A DNA stretch of 64,000 nucleotides. It comes from CAVYXK01 sp963708245 (GTDB lineage: Bacteria; Pseudomonadota; Alphaproteobacteria; Acetobacterales; Acetobacteraceae). This document shows, one piece after another, positions 26,611 to 35,518 of the stretch. A program made the translations under genes and the position numbers. The DNA lies in contig OY970201.1 of the NCBI GenBank assembly GCA_963708245.1, positions 2,542,001 through 2,606,000 on the forward strand. Direction: 5' to 3'. The notes beneath the pieces were generated by a model. The model did no database searches, was not told the origin of the DNA, and worked only from the letters and a program-made list of their open reading frames with translations. Every line of letters starts with the position of its first letter. Within the stretch, counting starts at the first letter, position 1.

Positions 26611-27564
26611 GTGGCGGCAGGCAGCGGGGCGTTCGCAAACCCACCATCGTTCATGGGCGTGCCGTTTTCTCGCGATCTGTCGGCAAGCCGGGCGGCAATC
26701 GTCGGCGTGCCGTTCGACTGCGGCACCCATCCAGTGCGGATCGGCGCGCGCCTTGGGCCTGCCGCGATCCGCGAGCAATCGGCACTCGTGCGCCGCTATG
26801 AGCCGCCGCACGACGATTTCGATCCTGTCGCGGCACTCGGGCTGGTCGATTGCGGTGATGCGGCGGTGACGCCGGGCGAGGTGCTTACGTCGTACGAGGG
26901 CATCGAGGCGGCGATCGGGCATGTCGTCGAGGCGGACGCAGTCCCGGTTGTACTCGGCGGCGACGGCGCGATCAGCCTGCCGCACATGCGAGCGCTACAC
27001 CGGCGGCATGAGGGGCTTGTGGTGCTTCACATCGACGCGCACACGGACACCTATCCGAGCTACGGCAGCGGCGTGCGCGACCGTTTCAATACGGCGACAA
27101 CCTTTACCCGGGCGGCAGAGGAAGGTTTGATCGATCCAGCCAACTCCTATCACGTCGGGCCGCGCGGGCCGGTCTATGCCGATGGGGTCTTCGATTTCAC
27201 TCGCCAGCAGGGCTATCGGCTAATCCCCGGCGAGGACTTGTTCCACCGCGGCTTCGACGACGTGCTGGCCGAACTGAAGGGGCGTGTGGCGGAGCGGCCG
27301 GTTTATCTTTGCTTCGACATGGACTTTTTCGACCCATCCTGTGCGCCCGGGGTGTGCACCCCGACCTGGGGCGGCGCATCGGCGCGGGAGGGCCTGGGGC
27401 TGATCCGGTCGCTGGCGGGGCTGCGCTTTGTCGGGTTCGAGGTGAACACGGTCAGCCCGCCGCACGATGTGGGTGGGATGACGGCGTTCCTGGCAGCGGA
27501 AGTGGTGCGGCAGTTCCTGCTGCTGGGGTGCAAGTCGCCGGAGGTACGGGAGGCGCCGCGATAG
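26611..27564 (+). CDS. Arginase/agmatinase-family protein with altered metal site
   Basis: A 317-residue ureohydrolase-fold protein. The metal motifs are present except one: DAHTD (142-146) and FDMDFFDP (D236, D238) are canonical, but the first motif is GGDGA (116-120) where active enzymes have GGDH. One manganese-ligating histidine is therefore replaced by glycine at 119. The GTG start at 26611 has AGGAGGGG overlapping the preceding stop. The operon with an MFS transporter suggests handling of a guanidino compound or acyl-guanidine, but the altered site may mean a different metal occupancy or activity. Confidence 0.8.
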   Translation: MAAGSGAFANPPSFMGVPFSRDLSASRAAIVGVPFDCGTHPVRIGARLGPAAIREQSALVRRYEPPHDDFDPVAALGLVDCGDAAVTPGEVLTSYEGIEAAIGHVVEADAVPVVLGGDGAISLPHMRALHRRHEGLVVLHIDAHTDTYPSYGSGVRDRFNTATTFTRAAEEGLIDPANSYHVGPRGPVYADGVFDFTRQQGYRLIPGEDLFHRGFDDVLAELKGRVAERPVYLCFDMDFFDPSCAPGVCTPTWGGASAREGLGLIRSLAGLRFVGFEVNTVSPPHDVGGMTAFLAAEVVRQFLLLGCKSPEVREAPR

Positions 27565-27580
27565 ACAGCCGGCGAAGGAT

Positions 27581-27657
27581 GGCGGAATGCGCTTCGCTTT
27601 TCCGCCCTACGGGAGCCGCGTCGCCGCGTAGGGCGGAAAAGCGAAGCGCATTCCGCC
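27581..27657. repeat. Perfect 30-bp inverted repeat (REP-like element)
   Basis: Positions 27581-27610 and 27628-27657 are perfect reverse complements separated by 17 bases. The arms begin ggcggaatgcgcttcgcttt and would form a long stable hairpin. It lies 16 bp past the arginase-family gene and could act as a transcription end or RNA stabiliser. The sequence type is a dispersed palindromic repeat seen in several proteobacteria, as far as I recall. Confidence 0.85.
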
Positions 27658-27705
27658 GACGGGATCCGAGTGTCAAACCTCACGGGCGTCTGGTATGACT
27701 CAAGA

Positions 27706-28005
27706 TCAATCCCTCTTGAGTTCGATCTCCACGAAGACGAACTCGAAATCATTGTCATTGATAACGTCGTGTTCGACCCCACGGCCGCGGTAGTAGCTGC
27801 TGCCCGCTTCCAAAGAGCTGTGACGCGTCGTCCCACCGGGTTCTTCCACCAGCAATCGTCCGGTCGTCATTGGGACCACTACGTAATCATAGCCGTGTCG
27901 GTGCCAGCCCGTTGACTCGCCTGGGGCAAACCGCCATTCGGTGACACGGACTCGCTCGTTGTCGATCTGCACAGTGGGTGTGGCGGACGGGCGCGCGGTA
28001 CTCAT
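27706..28005 (-). CDS. Small cupin-domain protein
   Basis: A 99-residue single-domain cupin. The first cupin motif is visible as GWHRHGYDYVVVP (metal-ligand histidines) with the second strand block SSYYRGRGVEHDVIN. It is likely a metal-binding small enzyme or sensor. It lies 25 bp upstream of the GNAT gene on the same strand and is probably co-transcribed with it. The 3' side faces the palindromic repeat. Confidence 0.75.
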   Translation of the reverse strand: MSTARPSATPTVQIDNERVRVTEWRFAPGESTGWHRHGYDYVVVPMTTGRLLVEEPGGTTRHSSLEAGSSYYRGRGVEHDVINDNDFEFVFVEIELKRD

Positions 28006-28030
28006 TGATGGATCTCCGATATGCGGTCAT

Positions 28031-28579
28031 TCAGGATTCGGGCTGGTTCGGGGTGGTGATGCGATATAGCGCGTGCGGGCGGAGCTTGTGGTTCTGTGGA
28101 AGGGCGGGATGTTCGAAATCGTCGGAAGGATCGCGCTGCATCCCGATCCGCTCCATGACCGCGCGGGAGCGAATGTTATCGCGCGCAGTGAACGAGACGA
28201 TTTCAGTAAGTTGCAACTGTTCGAAGCCGTGCACCAGCGCGCGCCTGGCACCTTCAGTGGCATAGCCTTTGCCCCAATACGTGCGCGCCAGGCGCCAGCC
28301 GATCTCGACGCAGGGCGTAAAATGCGCCTCGAAGCGTGGGACGGAAAGTCCGATGAAGCCGATGAAGGGCGCGACGCCAGGCAGCTCGACCGCCCACAGG
28401 CCGAAGCCGTGGCGGGCAAAATGGGTCTCGATCCGATCGGCGGCTGCATCGCTTTGTGCGCGGTCGAGACACGCGGGGAAGAACTCCATCACAAGCGGGT
28501 CGGCGTTGAGCATGGCGAAGGGCGCGCGGTCGGCTTCGCGCCAGGGGCGCAGCAGCAGGCGCTCGGTGGTCAGGTTCAT
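28031..28579 (-). CDS. GNAT N-acetyltransferase (RimJ/RimL-like)
   Basis: A 182-residue acetyltransferase starting MNLTTERLLLRPWREADRAP, the typical opening of the RimJ/RimL branch. The acetyl-CoA site is represented by YWGKGYATEGARRALVHG, and the C-terminal motif is TARDNIRSRAVMERIGMQ. It would transfer an acetyl group to a protein N-terminus or small amine. Same strand as the cupin gene. Confidence 0.8.
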   Translation of the reverse strand: MNLTTERLLLRPWREADRAPFAMLNADPLVMEFFPACLDRAQSDAAADRIETHFARHGFGLWAVELPGVAPFIGFIGLSVPRFEAHFTPCVEIGWRLARTYWGKGYATEGARRALVHGFEQLQLTEIVSFTARDNIRSRAVMERIGMQRDPSDDFEHPALPQNHKLRPHALYRITTPNQPES

Positions 28580-28592
28580 GTTTGCTGCTCGG

Positions 28593-28625
28593 CCCCTCCC
28601 CCGACCCCCTCCCGCAAGGGGGAGG
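28593..28625. repeat. C-rich palindromic repeat (copy 1)
   Basis: cccctcccccgaccccctcc followed by cgcaagggggagg forms a hairpin around cgcaa. A closely similar unit lies at 38501-38535. It sits in the intergenic space between the GNAT start and the monooxygenase stop, like a REP element. Confidence 0.65.
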
Positions 28626-28645
28626 CGGAGTGCGGCGTTGCCTCC

Positions 28646-29659
28646 CTATACTGCCTGGCGGACGGGGGGGAACACGTCTTCGGCGAGAATCTGCATCTGC
28701 TCCAACGCCACGTTGTTCGGCATGCCCGGCAAATGGATACCAACCAGGATATAGTTGCAATGGATCCGGCGACACACGGCAGCCAACTGTTCGGCCACCT
28801 CGGCTGATGTGCCAAGCAGAAACCGATCCGCCATCAGCGCATCGAAGTCAACGTCGAACCGGTCGCTGCCTGGCACTTCCTTGTCCTGACCCCAAGCACT
28901 GTAGGCGCGATACTTCTCTTCCAACCAAGGACGGGCGAGCCGGACCGCCTCGGCGCGCGAGCCGGCTACGAACACTTCACGCATCAGCGGCAACTCCGCC
29001 GGGAACGGCTTGCCGCAGCGGTCCAGTTCGCGCCGATACAGGTCCATCTGCCGCTCCAGCGTTTCCAGGCGATTGTGCGGGTTGATGAACCAGGCATCGG
29101 CAATCCGCGCGGCGCGCTCGATGCCGGCATCGGCATTCGCGCCGATCCAGACCGGCGGCGCCGGCTGTTGGACCGGCTTGACCGAGCAATTGGCATCGTC
29201 GAGCTCGAAATGCGAGCCGGTCATCGTGACCAATTCTTCAGTCCACAGGCGGCGGATCGCGGTGAGGTTCTCCTCGAAGCGCCGCACCCGCTCTTTCGCC
29301 GTGGTACCGAACGCCTTGAACTCCACCTCGCGATAACCGAGCCCGGCTCCGAAGATCAGCTTGCCGCCGGACATCACGTCGAGCGTGGCGAGCTGTTCGG
29401 CAAGATCGAGCGGCTTGTGCAACGGCAGCAGCACGACGCCGCACAACACGCGCAACCGGGGCGCCAGGGCCGCGACCTGCGCGAGGAACGGGATCTGCTG
29501 GACCATCTGGTAAGGCCGCGAGCTGTAATGCACGCCCTTGCCGACCGAGTCGAAGCCCAGCGCCTCAGCGCGGCACGCCAGCGCAAGGTCGTCGGCGTGG
29601 CGGAGCCGCATGTCCTCGCCCGCCTTGTGCTGACCGCGCATCATCAGACCGAACTTCAT
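28646..29659 (-). CDS. Luciferase-like (LLM) flavin-dependent monooxygenase
   Basis: A 337-residue TIM-barrel protein of the bacterial luciferase family, expected to use reduced F420 or FMN. Recognisable parts: MKFGLMMRGQH at the first strand, LCGVVLLPLHKPLDLAEQLA, GAGLGYREVEFKAFG and the nitrogen-side motif VWIGANADAGIERAARIAD. The start at 29659 fits the family; the frame is open upstream without similarity. It is followed at the 5' side by a carboxymuconolactone-decarboxylase-like gene on the same strand, which may form a small catabolic operon. Confidence 0.85.
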   Translation of the reverse strand: MKFGLMMRGQHKAGEDMRLRHADDLALACRAEALGFDSVGKGVHYSSRPYQMVQQIPFLAQVAALAPRLRVLCGVVLLPLHKPLDLAEQLATLDVMSGGKLIFGAGLGYREVEFKAFGTTAKERVRRFEENLTAIRRLWTEELVTMTGSHFELDDANCSVKPVQQPAPPVWIGANADAGIERAARIADAWFINPHNRLETLERQMDLYRRELDRCGKPFPAELPLMREVFVAGSRAEAVRLARPWLEEKYRAYSAWGQDKEVPGSDRFDVDFDALMADRFLLGTSAEVAEQLAAVCRRIHCNYILVGIHLPGMPNNVALEQMQILAEDVFPPVRQAV

Positions 29660-29699
29660 CGCCTGGACTCTTCCCCTGCCGGCGCAGGCGGTCCCGCCA

Positions 29700-30116
29700 T
29701 CAGGCGCCCGCCTTCGCATCCACCTCTTTGAAGACCTCGGTGGCGATGCGGAACGCCTCGAGGCACGCAGGGATGCCGCAATAGGCGCCGGTCTGCAGCA
29801 GGATCTCCTTGATCTCGTCGCGGCTGACGCCATTGGTCAGTGCGGCTCGCAGATGAAGCCGCAGCTCGGCGCCCCGGTTCAGCGCGACCAGCATGGCGAT
29901 ATTGACGATGCTGCGCGTCTTTCGCGGCAGGCCGGGCCTGGTCCAGATCGTGCCCCAGGCAACTTCTGTCGTGAGCTGCTGGAATGCGGCGTTGAAATCG
30001 TCGGCGCGCGCCAGCGAGCCATCGACATAATCGGCGCCGAGCACTTCGCGACGAACTGCAAGGCCCTTCTTGAACAGCTCGCTCTGGTACTCGGGGCGGT
30101 TCGGAATCTCCGGCAT
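29700..30116 (-). CDS. Carboxymuconolactone decarboxylase-family protein
   Basis: A 138-residue AhpD/CMD-fold protein. PcaC-like sequence is visible in RREVLGADYVDGSL, LPRKTRSIVNIAMLVALN and ALTNGVSRDEIKEILLQTGAYCG. True PcaC decarboxylates 4-carboxymuconolactone in the protocatechuate pathway, but no other pca gene is near, so a related role is equally possible. AGGAGG before 30116 fixes the start. Divergent from the metallo-beta-lactamase gene. Confidence 0.8.
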   Translation of the reverse strand: MPEIPNRPEYQSELFKKGLAVRREVLGADYVDGSLARADDFNAAFQQLTTEVAWGTIWTRPGLPRKTRSIVNIAMLVALNRGAELRLHLRAALTNGVSRDEIKEILLQTGAYCGIPACLEAFRIATEVFKEVDAKAGA

Positions 30117-30217
30117 CGGTTGCCTCCTGTCGTCCGAGGGCCAAGACGGTAGAGATTGCCCGGAACCCCGGCAAGCTGGTTCACTCGCCACAACCTGAAC
30201 CGCGAAGGAGACGAACA

Positions 30218-31012
30218 ATGGCAGCTACGATTTACGAGGTACTGGCACTGCGCTACGGCATCTTCGACGGACGACTGCAGTATCAGAACTATCTGATGCC
30301 AGACGATCACGCCGCGCCCGACCCGCTCGACTTCTTTGTGTTTGCGATCCGCGGCAGCGGACGCACCATCGTCATGGATACGGGGTTCAACCCCGCCTCG
30401 GCCAAGCGCCGAGGTCGGGAACTTCTGTGCTCGCCGGTCGAGGCGCTGCGCCGCGCTGGTATCGACGCTGCCGACGTTAAGGACGTGATCCTGACGCATA
30501 TGCACTGGGATCATGCGGGCGGAATGGAATATTTCCCGGCCGCGACATTTCACATCCAGGCGGAGGAGATGGAGTATTGCACCGGCCCCTGCATGTGCCA
30601 GCCGTTCATGCGACGGCCGTTCGACGTGGAGGACGTGCAGAGCGCGATCCGCGCGCTCTATGCGGATCGGCTGAGGGTGCATGAGGGAACGGTAGAGATC
30701 GCGCCGGATGTGACCTTGCACCTGATCGGTGGCCATTCGGGCGGCATCCAGTCGGTACGCGTGCCGACCGCACGTGGCTGGGTCGTGCTGGCCGGGGATG
30801 CAGCGCATCTCTGGGGCAATATCCGCCGGCGGAATCCCTTCCCGGTGGTGGTAGATGTGGCGCGGATGCTACGCGGGTTCGACACGCTGAATGCGTTGGC
30901 GGACGGGCCAGACCATGTGATCCCCGGACACGACCCGCTGATACTGAAGCGGTTCCCACGGCTAGGGGAGAACAAGGATATCGTGCAGCTTCACCTGCTG
31001 CCGATCGGGTAG
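30218..31012 (+). CDS. Metallo-beta-lactamase-fold hydrolase (AHL-lactonase-like)
   Basis: A 264-residue dinuclear-zinc hydrolase. The motif THMHWDHAGG gives H94, H96, D98 and H99; further ligands are in IGGHSGG, LAGDAAH and HVIPGHDP. The overall order matches the N-acyl-homoserine-lactone lactonase branch, so lactone opening (quorum quenching or catabolic lactones) is likely. GAAGGAG precedes the ATG. It is divergent from the carboxymuconolactone decarboxylase-like gene, whose substrate class is also a lactone. Confidence 0.8.
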   Translation: MAATIYEVLALRYGIFDGRLQYQNYLMPDDHAAPDPLDFFVFAIRGSGRTIVMDTGFNPASAKRRGRELLCSPVEALRRAGIDAADVKDVILTHMHWDHAGGMEYFPAATFHIQAEEMEYCTGPCMCQPFMRRPFDVEDVQSAIRALYADRLRVHEGTVEIAPDVTLHLIGGHSGGIQSVRVPTARGWVVLAGDAAHLWGNIRRRNPFPVVVDVARMLRGFDTLNALADGPDHVIPGHDPLILKRFPRLGENKDIVQLHLLPIG

Positions 31013-31094
31013 GCTTTCAAAGCATCGTTCCGGTTCGGCACGATCGCTTCTTCGAGCCACTGCGCCAGGGCCGGGCGGACAGCGCTTCACGCGG

Positions 31095-32003
31095 TCAAGG
31101 CCAGCGCACCTCGGGCGGCAGGCTCATCAGGATCGCCTCGACGTTGCCGCCGGTGCGCAGGCCGAACAGAGTGCCGCGGTCGTACAGCAGATTGAACTCG
31201 ACGTAACGGCCGCGGCGAATAAGCTGGTGTGCCCGCTCTGCCGGAGTCCACGGCGCGTGCATCCGCCGGCGAACGATGCGGGGGAAAACGTCCAGGAACG
31301 CCGCCCCGACATCGCGGGTGAAGGCAAAGTCCTCGTTGGCATCGCCGCTGAAATGGTGATCGAAGAAAATGCCGCCGGCGCCGCGTGGTTCGTTGCGATG
31401 CGGCAGGAAGAAGTAGCGGTCGCACCAGTCCTTGAAGGAGGCATAGTAACCGGGATCGTGGCGGTCACAGGCTGCGCGCAGGGCGGTGTGGAAATCGGCT
31501 GCATCGGTCAGAGCCTCGGGCGTTTCCGGCCGCATAGGCGTAAGGTCGGCGCCACCGCCGAACCAGCCCCTGGTGGTGATCAGCATGCGCGTGTTCATGT
31601 GCGCCGCCGGCACCATCGGGCTCGCCATGTGCGCGACGAGGCTGATACCGCTGGCCCAGAAGCGCGGGTCGGTCTCCGCGCCGGGGATCTGGGTACGGAA
31701 CTCCGGGGTGAACTCGCCCCAGACGGTGGAGACGTTGACCCCGACCTTCTCGAACACCCGCCCACGCATCACGCTCATCACCCCGCCGCCGCCATCAGCC
31801 CCGCCTTCCGTCGGCCGGGTCCAGGCGGTGCGGACGAAGCGCGCCGGGGCGGGCAATCCGGCCACATCCCCGCCGGCTTCTTCCTCGATCGCTTCGAAGG
31901 CGGCGCATAGCCGGTCCCTCAGGGTCTCGAACCAGGCGCGGGCCTCGGCTTTCAGCGCGGTGTGCGGAGGCACTGCGGCAACGGCCGGCTTTGGTTCAGT
32001 CAT
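31095..32003 (-). CDS. hemF: Oxygen-dependent coproporphyrinogen III oxidase
   Basis: A 302-residue enzyme that converts coproporphyrinogen III to protoporphyrinogen IX with O2 in haem synthesis. Family motifs: GGGGVMSVMRGRVFEKVGVN, MVPAAHMNTRMLITT, WFGGGADLTPM, FFLPHRNEPRGAGGIFFD and RGRYVEFNLLYDRGT. Length and start (32003) are normal. It is divergent from the cytochrome bc1 genes, a sensible neighbourhood because both serve aerobic haem-based respiration. Confidence 0.95.
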   Translation of the reverse strand: MTEPKPAVAAVPPHTALKAEARAWFETLRDRLCAAFEAIEEEAGGDVAGLPAPARFVRTAWTRPTEGGADGGGGVMSVMRGRVFEKVGVNVSTVWGEFTPEFRTQIPGAETDPRFWASGISLVAHMASPMVPAAHMNTRMLITTRGWFGGGADLTPMRPETPEALTDAADFHTALRAACDRHDPGYYASFKDWCDRYFFLPHRNEPRGAGGIFFDHHFSGDANEDFAFTRDVGAAFLDVFPRIVRRRMHAPWTPAERAHQLIRRGRYVEFNLLYDRGTLFGLRTGGNVEAILMSLPPEVRWP

Positions 32004-32148
32004 AGGGGCTCGTTCTTTGACGCACCACAGTTCGCTCCGCGGCACAATCCGGGGTCACGCCGCCGATCTTGCAAGGCGGACGGGCGCGTTGCAAAACCCC
32101 CGTCACCACGGATCGGCGGATGCCGGTCAGCCTGCAGAAGGACCCGCC

Positions 32149-33420
32149 ATGGCCGAGCTGCACAAGAGCGACTTCCAGAACCCTCTCCTTGCCTGGATCG
32201 ATTCGCGCCTGCCGCTGCCCTCGCTGATGTACAAGGAATACGCGGCGTTCCCGACGCCGAAGAACTTCAACTATTTCTGGAACTTCGGTGCGCTCGCCAT
32301 GGTCATCATGGTGATCATGATCGCGACCGGCGTGCTGCTGGCGATGAACTACCAGCCGAATGTCAACCTGGCGTTCAACTCGGTGCAGCACATCATGCGG
32401 GACGTGAACTACGGCTGGCTGTTGCGCTATATGCACGAGAACGGCGCATCGATGTTCTTCATTGTCACCTACATCCACATCCTGCGGGGCATGTATTACG
32501 GCTCCTACAAGGCGCCGCGCGAGCTGCTGTGGATACTGGGCGTGGTCATCCTGCTGATCCTCATGGCGACCGCCTTCATGGGCTACGTGCTGCCCTGGGG
32601 ACAGATGTCCTATTGGGGTGCGACTGTCATCACCAACCTGTTCTCCGCCTTCCCGGTGGTCGGGCATGGCATCGTGACCTGGCTGTGGGGCGGCTACAGC
32701 GTCGACAACCCGACGCTCAACCGTTTCTACTCACTGCATTACCTGCTGCCGTTCGTGCTGGTGGCGGTGGTGTTCCTGCACGTCTGGGCGCTGCACATCA
32801 CCGGGTCCAACAACCCGCTCGGGATCGACGTGAAAAGCCCGCAGGACACGGTGCCGTTCCACCCCTATTACACCATCAAGGACAGCGTCGGCATCTGCGG
32901 CTTCCTGATTTTCTGGGCGCTGTTCGTTTTCTTCTTCCCGAACGCGCTCGGCGATCCAAACAATTTCATCCAAGCCAACCCGTTGCAGACGCCAAGCGAC
33001 ATCGTGCCAGAGTGGTACTTCCTGCCGTTCTACGCCATGCTGCGCTCGGTGCCCGACAAGCTCGGCGGCGTGTGCATCATGTTCGGCTCGATCCTGGTGC
33101 TGTTCTTCCTGCCCTGGCTCGATACCAGTCCGGTGCGCAGCGCGCGCTTCCGCCCAATCTTTCGGCAGGTGATCTGGCTTTGGGTTGCGGCGACGATCAT
33201 ACTCGGCGTAGTTGGCGCTCACCAACCGATCGGCATCTGGGTGCCGATCGGACGGGTCTGCACGCTCTACTACTATTTCCACTTCTTGGTGCTGCTGCCG
33301 TTGCTCGGCGTGCTGGAGCGGCCGTTGCCGCTGCCTGAGAGCATCAGCCGCCCGGTGCTCGGCGGGGGAGGCGGTCCGTTGCCGAGCGGGGCCGCGGCAA
33401 AGCCGATGGAGAAGGCGTGA
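32149..33420 (+). CDS. petB: Cytochrome b of the bc1 complex
   Basis: A 423-residue membrane subunit of ubiquinol:cytochrome c reductase that carries both b haems. Haem ligands sit in RYMHENGASMFFIVTYIHIL and in HYLLPFVLVAVVFLHVWALH. The Qo-site PEWY motif (DIVPEWYFLPFYAML) is intact. The start at 32149 matches the family N-terminus. The usual upstream gene for the Rieske iron-sulfur subunit is absent: only about 145 bp separate this gene from the divergent hemF. Cytochrome c1 follows with a 1-nt overlap (TGATG). Confidence 0.93.
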   Translation: MAELHKSDFQNPLLAWIDSRLPLPSLMYKEYAAFPTPKNFNYFWNFGALAMVIMVIMIATGVLLAMNYQPNVNLAFNSVQHIMRDVNYGWLLRYMHENGASMFFIVTYIHILRGMYYGSYKAPRELLWILGVVILLILMATAFMGYVLPWGQMSYWGATVITNLFSAFPVVGHGIVTWLWGGYSVDNPTLNRFYSLHYLLPFVLVAVVFLHVWALHITGSNNPLGIDVKSPQDTVPFHPYYTIKDSVGICGFLIFWALFVFFFPNALGDPNNFIQANPLQTPSDIVPEWYFLPFYAMLRSVPDKLGGVCIMFGSILVLFFLPWLDTSPVRSARFRPIFRQVIWLWVAATIILGVVGAHQPIGIWVPIGRVCTLYYYFHFLVLLPLLGVLERPLPLPESISRPVLGGGGGPLPSGAAAKPMEKA

Positions 33421-34181
33421 TGCGCCGATTCTACGCGCTTTTGGCGGGCGTGCTTGTCGCCGGCCTGCTCGCCGGGCCAGCGTTTTGTCAGGAAGAGCCG
33501 CCGCTCCCCAATGAGAAATGGAGCTTCGGCGGGCTGTTCGGCAGCTTCGATCTGGCCGCCGCGCAGCGCGGTTTCTGGGTCTATCAGAACGTCTGCGCCA
33601 ACTGCCACTCCATGACGCAGTTGCACTACCGCGACCTCGCCGGGATCGGCCTGACGGACGCGCAGATCAGGGCGATCGCCGCTTCAGTGCAAGTGCCCAA
33701 GGGAGTGAATGACCAGGGCCAGCCGATTGAGGGGCCGGCCACTCCGGCCGATCAGTTCCGCTCGCCGTTTCCCAACGAAGAAGCCGCGAGAGCGGCACTG
33801 GGGGGCGCAGTGCCACCGGACCTGTCGTTGATTGTGAACGCGCGGGAGGGCCACGCGGACTACGTGTACGGCATTTTAACCGGCTTTGCCGACGCGCCCA
33901 AAGGATTCGAGGTCCCCTCTGGCCGGTTCTACAACAAATACTTCCCCGGGCACCTGATCGCCATGCCGCCGCCGTTGACCGACGGCCAGGTTGATTACGC
34001 GGACGGCACCAAGGCGACCGTGCCGCAGATGGCGCATGACGTAGTCACCTTCCTGTATTGGGCGGCGAACCCCGAGATGGTCCAGCGCAAGCAGATGGGC
34101 GTCCGGGTGGTGCTGTTCCTGCTGCTGCTGATGGGGCTGACCTACGCGATGAAGCGCAAGGTGTGGTCAGACGTGCATTGA
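33420..34181 (+). CDS. petC: Cytochrome c1 of the bc1 complex
   Basis: A 253-residue protein with a cleaved signal peptide (YALLAGVLVAGLLAGPAF). The haem-binding CANCH is at 59-63, a candidate distal methionine is in GHLIAMPPPLTDGQVDY, and the C-terminal membrane anchor is VRVVLFLLLLMGLTYAM followed by KRKVW. It accepts electrons from the Rieske protein and passes them to a soluble cytochrome c. The ATG overlaps the cytochrome b stop by one base; a GTG one codon upstream is possible. Confidence 0.93.
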   Translation: MRRFYALLAGVLVAGLLAGPAFCQEEPPLPNEKWSFGGLFGSFDLAAAQRGFWVYQNVCANCHSMTQLHYRDLAGIGLTDAQIRAIAASVQVPKGVNDQGQPIEGPATPADQFRSPFPNEEAARAALGGAVPPDLSLIVNAREGHADYVYGILTGFADAPKGFEVPSGRFYNKYFPGHLIAMPPPLTDGQVDYADGTKATVPQMAHDVVTFLYWAANPEMVQRKQMGVRVVLFLLLLMGLTYAMKRKVWSDVH

Positions 34182-34247
34182 GGACGGCGCGCCGGCTCAG
34201 GGTCCGTCATCAGCAGAACGAGGGTGGTCGGGCAGCCGCTCCGCTGT

Positions 34248-35475
34248 TCAACCGTGTCCGAGCGACGCACAGCTTGCCAGCAGCGCCTCGTCCGCCGGAT
34301 CGATCTCGATGATGTTGAATACGTCCATGTCGTTCGGATCGTCCGTCGGGCGGCTGCCCACGATCAACACCGACTGTACCGACTGGTGGTCGCACTGACG
34401 GTAGTACTGCGGTCCCTTGTAGAGGTCATATTTCAGGCCTTGCATCGATTCCACTAGCTTGTCGGTCGCGATGGTGCTGGCAGCACGTGCAGCGGTTAGT
34501 ACCGTCATCACTCCGGCGAAACCGAGCCCACCGTAATCGCTTGGCACGCGGCCCTCATTCATTGCGCGGAACCGGCGGTTGAAGGTCGCAGCGCTCGGCA
34601 GCGTGTCCTCGAGCCGCCAGTAGTATGATGATCCTCCCAGCACGCCCTCATAAGCCTGTGCCCCCGCGGCCAGGCGTGCGGCGAACACCAAAATCGGCGC
34701 GACCAGCAGCATGTTCTTCTTCAGCCCCGCCCAGTCCGCCTGCTCCACCGCATATTGCTGATCAAGGCCGAAATTGCACAGAATTAGTACGTCCGGCTTC
34801 GCCGCCGCGATCTGCGCCAGGTACGGCGTGAAGTCCGTCGTCCCGAGCGGGTGGCGCACACTCGCAACCACCTGGATCCCAAACGACCTGCCGGCCTCCT
34901 CGAAGCCGCGGACCATTTCGGCCCCATAGGCATAGTCGGCAGACAGGAACGCGATGCGCTTGTTGTAGCGGGAGAATACGTAACGGCCGACCGCCTGGGT
35001 CGTCATGTGCGGGGTCAGCGCTTCATGGAACGTGGTGGGGCTCCAGTCGGGCACCGCGACAATCGCATCTGACTGGCTGATCGAGTTGAACAGAACGTTT
35101 GCCGCTTTGGTCACGCCGTTGATCGCGAGCTGTGTCGAAGCCGACAGGCCGCCGGTAACGAAATCAACGTGGTCGTTCTCGATCAGCGCGCGCGTAACCT
35201 CGACGGCCTTGGTCGGATCAAGCTCGTCATCGCGCATCAGCAGCTCTGCCAACTGACCGTTGAGCCCGCCCTGCTCGTTGAACATTGCCACAGCGACACG
35301 GGCGCCGCGCAGCATGTCGAGCGCCTCTTCCTGATAGGGCCCGGTGAGCGGGATGGGGAAGCCGATGCGAATCGGGGCGGCCGCACGTGCCCGTACAAAG
35401 GGCGCTGGCAAAGCAGCCAGACTGAGTTCCTCCGCCGAGCACCTGCCGGCGCGAGACGAGGCGGTTGGGGGTCAT
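34248..35475 (-). pseudogene. Branched-chain-type ABC binding protein, frameshift in the Tat signal
   Basis: The body (up to 35411) is a periplasmic binding protein of the Leu/Ile/Val/amide type: IRIGFPIPLTGPYQEEALDM, a type-1 fold with GGLSASTQLAINGVTKAANV, and SADYAYGAEMVRGFEEAG. The natural start is the ATG at 35475, which has AGGAGG upstream and begins MTPNRLVSRRQVLGGG, a Tat motif. One extra A near 35427-35428 throws this frame off; deleting it gives SRRQVLGGGLSLAALPAPFV and a clean 408-residue protein. As it stands, only an ATG at 35411 without an export signal would be used. No ABC permease or ATPase genes adjoin it. Confidence 0.8.
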
Positions 35476-35518
35476 CGTGTCCTCCTGGGGGCGCACGTCC
35501 GGGGTCTCCGGCGAGCGG

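Noticed and set aside
25966..27564. A 532-codon open frame spanning the MFS gene end and the arginase-family gene, which could look like a fusion.
   Set aside because: The first 215 codons are an out-of-frame shadow of the MFS gene. The real enzyme starts at the GTG at 26611 with its own AGGAGGGG.
31486..32148. N-terminal extension of the cytochrome b frame by 221 codons.
   Set aside because: It is antisense to hemF and has no cytochrome b similarity. The family N-terminus begins at 32149.
31962..33338. A 458-codon frame overlapping hemF and cytochrome b.
   Set aside because: Alternative-frame shadow of cytochrome b with Arg/His/Pro-rich composition.
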